Of a DNA stretch of 64,000 bases, positions 57,561-64,000 are shown one piece after another. The stretch lies in assembly GCA_022393335.1 (NCBI GenBank), contig JAJEKB010019270.1, forward strand, positions 1 through 64,000. Reading direction: 5' to 3'. The first letter of the stretch is position 1. Each line of letters opens with the position of its first letter. The notes under the pieces were generated by a model. That model was not told the DNA's origin, searched no databases, and saw only the letters and a list, made by a program, of their open reading frames with translations. The stretch is from Macrotrachela quadricornifera. Taxonomy: Eukaryota > Rotifera > Eurotatoria > Philodinida > Philodinidae. Both the position numbers and the translations under genes were made by a program.

Positions 57561-60500
57561 GCTTGTATTTGGTCGATAAATATTTTGTTCATTCTCACGT
57601 ATTGCTTGTAAACGACTCATTTCAATAGCTCGAAGTAAATCCATCACATCATCAGATGGTACAACAACCACAACTGGTGATATATTATCATCTGGATTTT
57701 CTTGATCATATGATGAATCATTTGTTGATAGATTTGTTGTTATAGATGTATTTGTAATAGCTGGTGGACCATTTAATGGTACTAAACTTTGTTCCATTTC
57801 TTTTTCTTCTAATAAAAAGAAATATTTTGATACATATTAAATATTATGTTATATGTTAGGTATCAAAAGTTGAAATAGACCTACAATCGATTGTATAATT
57901 TTTTTTACCTGTTAATATTATAATACTATTTGAATGAAAATAGACAGTTATGTTAATAAGAAAGCTAGGAAATCATATGAGTCGAAATGAATTAAAAATT
58001 CGATATGTCTGTAGAGAATAAATGAAGAAAAAACTTACAATACTAAAATTAGATATTTTACAATACTATAAATATAAAGAAGAGAATAATAGGAATTAGT
58101 AAACAATTTATATAAAATAACAGTAACCTATAATTTTAATCTATGAACAGTGAATTTCCATAAACAAATAAGAAATAAATAATTTATTACGATATATTAA
58201 TAGTCATGATTGTATATAATTCGAATGATCAAAGTTTGTTTTTGATATTATAGGATGAATGATATCTTATTTTAAAAAGCATGATACATGACCGATCTCT
58301 CTATTTTAAGTATGCTGCTTGGTATATGATAGACACAAAAACTAAGGCTTATATCTGTCCTAGGCAAGCATCATAATTAGTTTGGAACTCTATTATATAT
58401 TCATACCTCTTTCTAATTGTTCAGTACGATCCAATCGTAAACATTTTAATGAACAATAATCAAAATGAATTGATGTTGTTGGATTACGTGCACGACGTTT
58501 ATAACAATTTCGACGTTTGCAATAGGCACCTATAAATAAAAGTTTTATTTTTTATACAAAAAAAAGAAGTTTTTATTCTATACCATCATCACAAGAGATA
58601 AGACCTGAATCCATTTCCATTTCTAATTCTGGCCATTCATCAAGTAATGTAACTAAATTTGTATGCCTTCCTTTTCTATCTACAACCCAAGGATTCTAAA
58701 AAAATTTATAGAATTAAAAAAAAATGATTATTTTAATATAAACTTTACTTTTGGATCTAATTCTTTTAATGAATTTGCAATAGCTTTCTTTAATTCATTA
58801 TCATCTCCGTCAACATCATCTTTAAGTAAATATTTCCAACGTTGTCTTGAAAATTTTTTTAAACTTGGTGGTGTATCTGGTGGTATAAGACCACGTGCAA
58901 TTGTTTCAAGAAATTCTAAACGTTTACGTTTAACATTTTTTGTTACTTGTACAATACGATGTTTAGGTGTACGTAAATAAGGTCGAGCTATTATTTGTGA
59001 TAATGTTTCAGTACATTCTTCAAATTCAGTTTGAATAAATTCAAATATCATTTTTTTATGACCAGAATTTTCTAAATAATAACCATAAACATATGAACAA
59101 CGTAAAACACGTCGTGCACGTAATAATTCTTTAATAGCATCTTCGATAAATTTTGTTTGAGTTTCAGTATTATTTTCATCATTTGTCATAGCTGTTGTTG
59201 TTATTATTTGTATTGGTTGAGTAGATTTAGCAAGTATAACTTCACATTTTTCTTTTGCAATTTTTGATAATGGTTCTTCAAGTTTATAAGAATTTTCATG
59301 ATTTTTAAAACGTGTATAATAATGAACAAACTTAAAAAGAAAAAATTATATTAAACCAAAAAAAAACAAAATATATAAAAATGTTTTACTTTATTTAATT
59401 CAACTAAACGTAAATGACGTTGTTCAGCTGCAGTAATTAAATCTTTTTCTTTTGCTATTACTTTATTTACAGTTTCATAACGATTACATTGAAAATAACC
59501 ACCTGTTGTACTTGAATGTTTTTTCCATGCTTCCAAACATATCCAACAAAAATCATATTTACATTTAACACATTTTATATGATTACATCCTAGAAGATAA
59601 AAATATTTTTAATTATTATCAATAGTTTCTTTTTCTTTTTGAATTGTTAATTTTATTTTTATTATTAACTAATGATATTTAATAACTAACCTTCATTTTT
59701 TTGTATAGAAATTGAACAATTTGGACATTTTTTTGAATTAGTTACAAGCCATAAACAATTTGCAGCTATTTCTTCTTCTTCATCTGTTCCTTTTACTAAA
59801 AAAGAAAAGATTCTTTGTTTTTTTTTTACATTTAAGATATATAATATTACATTCTTCTGGTTTAATTTCAGCTATTTTATCAAACCAATCTTTCCAATTT
59901 TCACATGATGCTGGTTCATGTCCTTCTTGTAAGCAATCCCAACTAAATACATATATACATATATTCATTTTTTTTTTTTTTGATTTTTCTTCTTACCAAA
60001 AATAATGTCCATTTCGACAATTAACTGATTTAGAAAATTCTCTCATATGTGATGATTGAACACGATCAAATATTGGGGATTGTACAGCAAGTGTACAATC
60101 ACTATTTGGACACCATTTAAAATTTGGATTTGAATCTACAAATGCTTTTATATCAAATTGTAAATAACGTCTTGCCATATTTTTATCAACACATTTTTCA
60201 ATTATTTCATTTGGTACAAATTTAAAACAATCAACAGCTGGACAAAATATACTATGAACCGAACCTTCTTGAATTTTTAATGTTAAATATCTAATATAAA
60301 AAGAAAAGATATTTGTTTGTTTGTTTTTTTTCTTTTAATTAAAACTAACTGTTGCCAACATTCTTTACAAAATTGATGATCACATGATATAACAATTCTT
60401 TCAACACCACTTTCAAATTCTTTTAAACATATTCCACACTAAAAAAAAAATAAATAAATATTTAGAATTATTGCTTTAGGAAAATATTACTTCTTTAGAT

Positions 60501-62071
60501 AAATTAACAGTATCAAATTCATTTATATCTATTGTTGTTAAACCACGTTCATGAAGAAGACTTAATGGAGGATTAACACCAGATATTTCACAACAACGTA
60601 TGGGATCATCAATCCATGATTGAAGAAGTGATTCTTTTGACCATTCTAGAAAAAATTTGATTTATTTTAAATTTAATAAAATATAAAAATCTAATTACCA
60701 TAATTTCGAAGTAAAGCTTCAGCTGTAAATAAAGGTAATTGTAACATATCAGCTGTTTCGACTAGAAGTAAATCTTTAGCTTCTTGTAAATCTTGAATAC
60801 GTAAACCACATGATGTCTGAATAATAATAATAATAAAAAGAAAAAAGAATTTAAAAACTAGAATATTGGCACATAAAGTGAAACATATATATATATATAT
60901 ATATTGAAAGCTTATAGAACGGTTTGAAGTGCCAAAGGATCTGTTTTAAATCGTTTTTTTTTATCTGATAAATATCTCTTTCAAATGTCATCATATATAT
61001 AGCTTAAAATTCTACACAATTTGAATGTACGTGACCCAAGATCTATTTTTTCAAATACGGAAATCTTTAATCTTTCTTTTTCTTTTTAATTATTTTAATC
61101 AACATCGTTAGCTGAAAAAAAAGCATGTTTTCTTATATTTCATTTATTCTATAAAAGAAGATCTATTATTAGATTGAAGTATTATTTATACGTAATAAAA
61201 GTAATTATTTATATACTTTTTCTTCTTTTATATAATGACGTTGTCATGTATTTAATCTATTAAGTTAGTCTGTCTAATGTGAAAAGATAACAGATAAAAG
61301 ACATCAAGCATGAGTTAATGTATTTTTTTTCTTTATCATTAATCAATACAATGAATATTTTGGATATAATTTTATTAATCATATGAGAAAATAAATATTT
61401 TAAAAATATATTTAATTTACTTACATCATCAGTTATTGTTGGTGATTCATCAATTTCTAAATCTTCTGAACTATTCTATAAAAAGAAAAAATTATTTTTA
61501 TTTTTCTTTTTTATAAGATTAAATATTTAAATTTACACTAAATATCATTCGTGATTCAAGATAGATAGCTAAATCTTTATGACCATTTTTTTCCGCTAAA
61601 ATAAAAAAACATTTAAGTATTAAATTTTAAAAAACAAAATTTTACCAAGTTCACATGGTGTTAATTTTTCACGATTTTCAACATAAAGTGCTGCACCAGC
61701 ATTTAAAAGATTCTATTAATATAAAATATTTAAATAAAAAAAAAAAAACTATATCTTCTTTTATATTAAAATAATTTACTTCAACACATGATTTAAGTCC
61801 ATTTTTTGCTGCATAATGTAATGCAGTATTATCATCCTGAACAAAAAAAAAATTTATTTATATAATTTTTAAAAAATAAATAGTTAATATTACTGAATCT
61901 TTAGCATCAATATCGATTGTTTCACTCGTTTGTTTATCTTTCCATTTTAATAATAATGCAAGACAATCATTTCGACGAACTTCATTACCCGTTTGTAATA
62001 AACAATGTAAAGACGTTTGCTGTAAATGATTACGTTTATTTGCATTACCATTATGATCATGAAGTAAATGC
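56535..62071 (-). CDS. ANKIB1: ANKIB1-type RBR E3 ubiquitin ligase (5' end outside)
   Basis: RING-between-RING ligase: RING1 takes ubiquitin from E2, and RING2 carries the catalytic Cys. Visible minus-strand exons: 61894-62071, 61780-61836, 61646-61712, 61537-61595, 61425-61475, 60699-60816, 60491-60645, 60350-60438, 59997-60290, 59851-59942, 59691-59795, 59390-59589, 58749-59330, 58584-58695, 58407-58529, 57410-57808, 57270-57353, 56820-57210, 56535-56685; about 1100 residues. Order: ankyrin repeats ([11 protein letters not shown]), RING1 (CGICLKEFE...[10 protein letters not shown]), IBR (WCPNSDC...CRNGHYFCWDC), RING2 ([19 protein letters not shown], catalytic Cys in GCNH), Ariadne-like helical region ([13 protein letters not shown]), [14 protein letters not shown], a four-Cys module, two UIMs ([21 protein letters not shown]), an Asn run. 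Exons for the first ~70 residues are not found within the window. Confidence 0.92.
57535..57575. repeat. Asn-coding trinucleotide run in ANKIB1
   Basis: An ATT/TTA repeat read on the minus strand as about ten consecutive AAT Asn codons, between the two UIMs. Length is likely to vary between alleles. Confidence 0.7.
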
Positions 62072-62507
62072 CTATGAAATAACGCAAATAAAAAGTTTAT
62101 TTAGTTGTTCTTCGTCTTTGATTTATTTCATAAATCAGTAATTTTAGTCATATGTTCTGCTTTAGGATGAATCAAGAAAAAAAAGGTCATGCTCCACCTA
62201 CAAATAAGCTTTTAATGTACGTAGATGGAGTCACCTAGGTCTGATATGTACTTTTATATGATATGATTTATCTTTGGATCATTTTTCATAAATATTATTT
62301 TGTCGATTAAAATGAATAGAATTAGAAAACATCATCAAATATTTCTCAGTAATCGTATCTTCAATATTTTATGACAACATATATGATATGCTTTATTTTA
62401 TTTTATTTTTCGTTTTAATGAGAAGCTTAGTTGTCAGCTTATTTAATAGATACACATTTCAGTTTTGAAAAACTAATTCTTTTTTTATCGAAAACGTTTT
62501 GTGTAAA
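62072..62507. other. Spacer between ANKIB1 exon and protease start
   Basis: AT-rich, 436 bp. I looked on the minus strand for a first ANKIB1 exon (ATG followed by a donor, ankyrin-like residues) and saw none. It should hold the promoter of the protease gene. Confidence 0.45.
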
Positions 62508-63742
62508 ATGTTCGTTATTGTCGTATTTTTACTTCAATGGTCAACTGGAGTATTAGCACAAGGTCTTTTTTCTCCACCAGAATTTACACAAGCGAGCTGT
62601 TCTGGTAATAATCAATGGACACCTTGGATTGATTCAGGTGATCCAAGTTCAACAATTGGTGAATTTGAAATAACTACTCATATTCAACAAATATTTTCTT
62701 CGTTTATGTGCCCAGTACCAGTTGCTATTGAAGTATTTAAATCATTTTATAAAGAAAAATAAAAAACAAAGACTAAAAAATTATATTCTAGGCTCGAACA
62801 TTAAGCGATGGAAATCCAGGACAGACTGGTGATATATTTCGTATATCACCAAAAGATGGATTTTTATGTTTAAATCAACAAGTTGATGGTTTTAAACATA
62901 AATTATGTACTGATTATAAAGTACGTTATTGTTGTCCATCAAGAACAGTTGGACAAACAACAACAACAACAACATTTCGAACACCAGCTGCTCCAGCTAC
63001 TGGAACTTGTGGTCGACAATCTATAGCACCAACATATCAACGTATTGTTGGTGGTGTTGAAGCTGTTCCAAATTCATGGCCATGGATTGTTTCATTAAGA
63101 GTACGTGATCATTTTTGTGGTGGTACTTTAATTGATACACGACATGTGCTTACAGCTGCACATTGTTTAACAAGTGCAAGTGCTAGTAGTCTTCGAGTTG
63201 TTGCTGGTTTACACCAACGTTTAGCTACAAATACTGCCCGTACACAAATTCGAGGTGTATCACGTATATTTATGCATGAACAATATAATTCAAGAACACA
63301 AGCTAATGATATTGCTATTCTTCGTCTTTCTCAACCAGTTCAATTGAATAGTTATGTGAGTTTAATTTGTTTACCAGGACCTGATCCACAAGAATCAGAA
63401 ACAGTAACTGTAGCCGGATGGGGATCAACATATAGTGGTAGTGCATTACCAAATGCACTTCGACAAGTTACAATTAAAGTAACAAATGCTCAAGCAAAAG
63501 CAGCATATCAAAGTAATTTTAATGTTCAACGACAAATTGGTGCTGGTATACCATATGTTGGTGGTAAAGATAGTTGTCAAGGTGATAGTGGTGGTCCTTT
63601 AATGTATAATCGTAATGGACAATGGTATCTATCAGGTGTTGTTAGTTTTGGTTATGAATGTGCACGTGGAAATTATCCAGGTGTTTATACACGTACAAGT
63701 GCTTATCTCAGTTGGATTTATAATAAAATAAATACGCAATAA
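62508..63742 (+). CDS. Secreted WxxW-domain trypsin-like serine protease
   Basis: Two exons (62508-62732, 62792-63742) give 391 residues. Signal peptide MFVIVVFLLQWSTGVLA. A WxxW domain follows (about 30-125: WTPW, CPVPVAIEARTLSDGN, GFLCLNQQ, VRYCC), as in mucin/CILP proteins; then a short Thr-rich linker and an S1A protease. Activation site YQR|IVGG; catalytic His in LTAAHC, Asp in NDIAIL, Ser in GDSGGP. The S1-pocket residue is Asp (KDSCQGDSGGP), predicting cleavage after Arg/Lys. The usual Cys pair around 168/182 is absent: QRQIGAG replaces the family's MLCAG-type motif. Start chosen at 62508 because the upstream codon in frame is TTG. AATAAA follows at 63749. Extracellular digestion or innate immunity are possible roles; not determinable. 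Confidence 0.9.
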
Positions 63743-64000
63743 AAAAAGAATAAATAAATAAATAGAGAGAAAACAAATAATAAATCCTAATAATATTAAT
63801 CTATTATGTGACTTTTGTTTTTTGTTTTCAATCTCTAGTAAATATCATATATAAATCTATTTTACATGCAATGTTTTTCTTTAAAAGTAAAGGCAAATGA
63901 GTATATATATATATATATTAACATGTATTCAATATAACTATTCTTTAATCACTAAAATAACAAATCATGTCATCAAACATTATTTTATTTTCTATTTTAT
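63743..64000. other. Protease 3' region to window end
   Basis: 3' flank with AATAAATAAATAAATA from 63749 (polyadenylation signal) and a TA microsatellite at 63901-63918. No coding sequence seen. Confidence 0.5.

Noticed and set aside
62499..62507. Protease start at TTG 62499
   Set aside because: ATG at 62508 gives a standard signal peptide.

Overview
The window is nuclear DNA of an invertebrate animal. It is strongly AT-rich, its coding genes are cut by many very short introns (mostly 45-80 bp, GT-AG), and the gene set is metazoan: Wnt5, muscle myosin heavy chain, G-protein beta, ANKIB1. Two zinc-finger/coiled-coil/propeller genes of a type I associate with bdelloid rotifers make a bdelloid (Rotaria-like) the best guess; this is inference, a spiralian animal being the safer statement.

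Layout. 1-2.6 kb: on the minus strand, the first exon of a proline dehydrogenase paralogue cut by the window edge, then a complete proline dehydrogenase (PRODH). 3.2-6.4 kb: two plus-strand genes I cannot name, one small and one a Cys/Asn-rich protein with a proline-rich repeat block. 6.4-11.9 kb: a long non-coding stretch ending in a pyrimidine-rich, locally GC-richer island before G-beta (11.9-13.4 kb). 14.7-16.5 kb: a disordered protein with a PAM2-like poly(A)-binding-protein motif. 17.7-18.4 kb: eIF5A. 19.1-21.3 kb, minus: PPIL6, with an RFX X-box-like site just upstream, and kynurenine formamidase (AFMID). 21.6-26.0 kb: a transposon graveyard with a dead DD41D mariner-like element and several foldback elements. 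26.7-34.4 kb: two B-box-like genes facing each other around a tight RPUSD3-DUSP22 pair that looks like a trans-spliced operon. 36.3-47.1 kb, minus: muscle myosin heavy chain in 29 coding exons, including a 7-nt exon and a 2.75-kb intron built largely from three transposons, one inside another. 48.8-51.6 kb: an MTCH-like outer mitochondrial membrane carrier homologue with a transposon in its only intron. 51.8-53.3 kb, minus: Wnt5. 56.5-62.1 kb, minus: ANKIB1, lacking its 5' end in the window. 62.5-63.7 kb, plus: a secreted WxxW-domain trypsin-like protease that probably lies inside the first intron of ANKIB1.

Exon coordinates were read by hand from GT/AG sites, reading phase and family homology remembered without database access. 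Phase closes in every complete multi-exon gene, so structures should be close to right, but UTRs and first exons are uncertain. No tRNA, rRNA, CRISPR array or bacterial-type element was seen.
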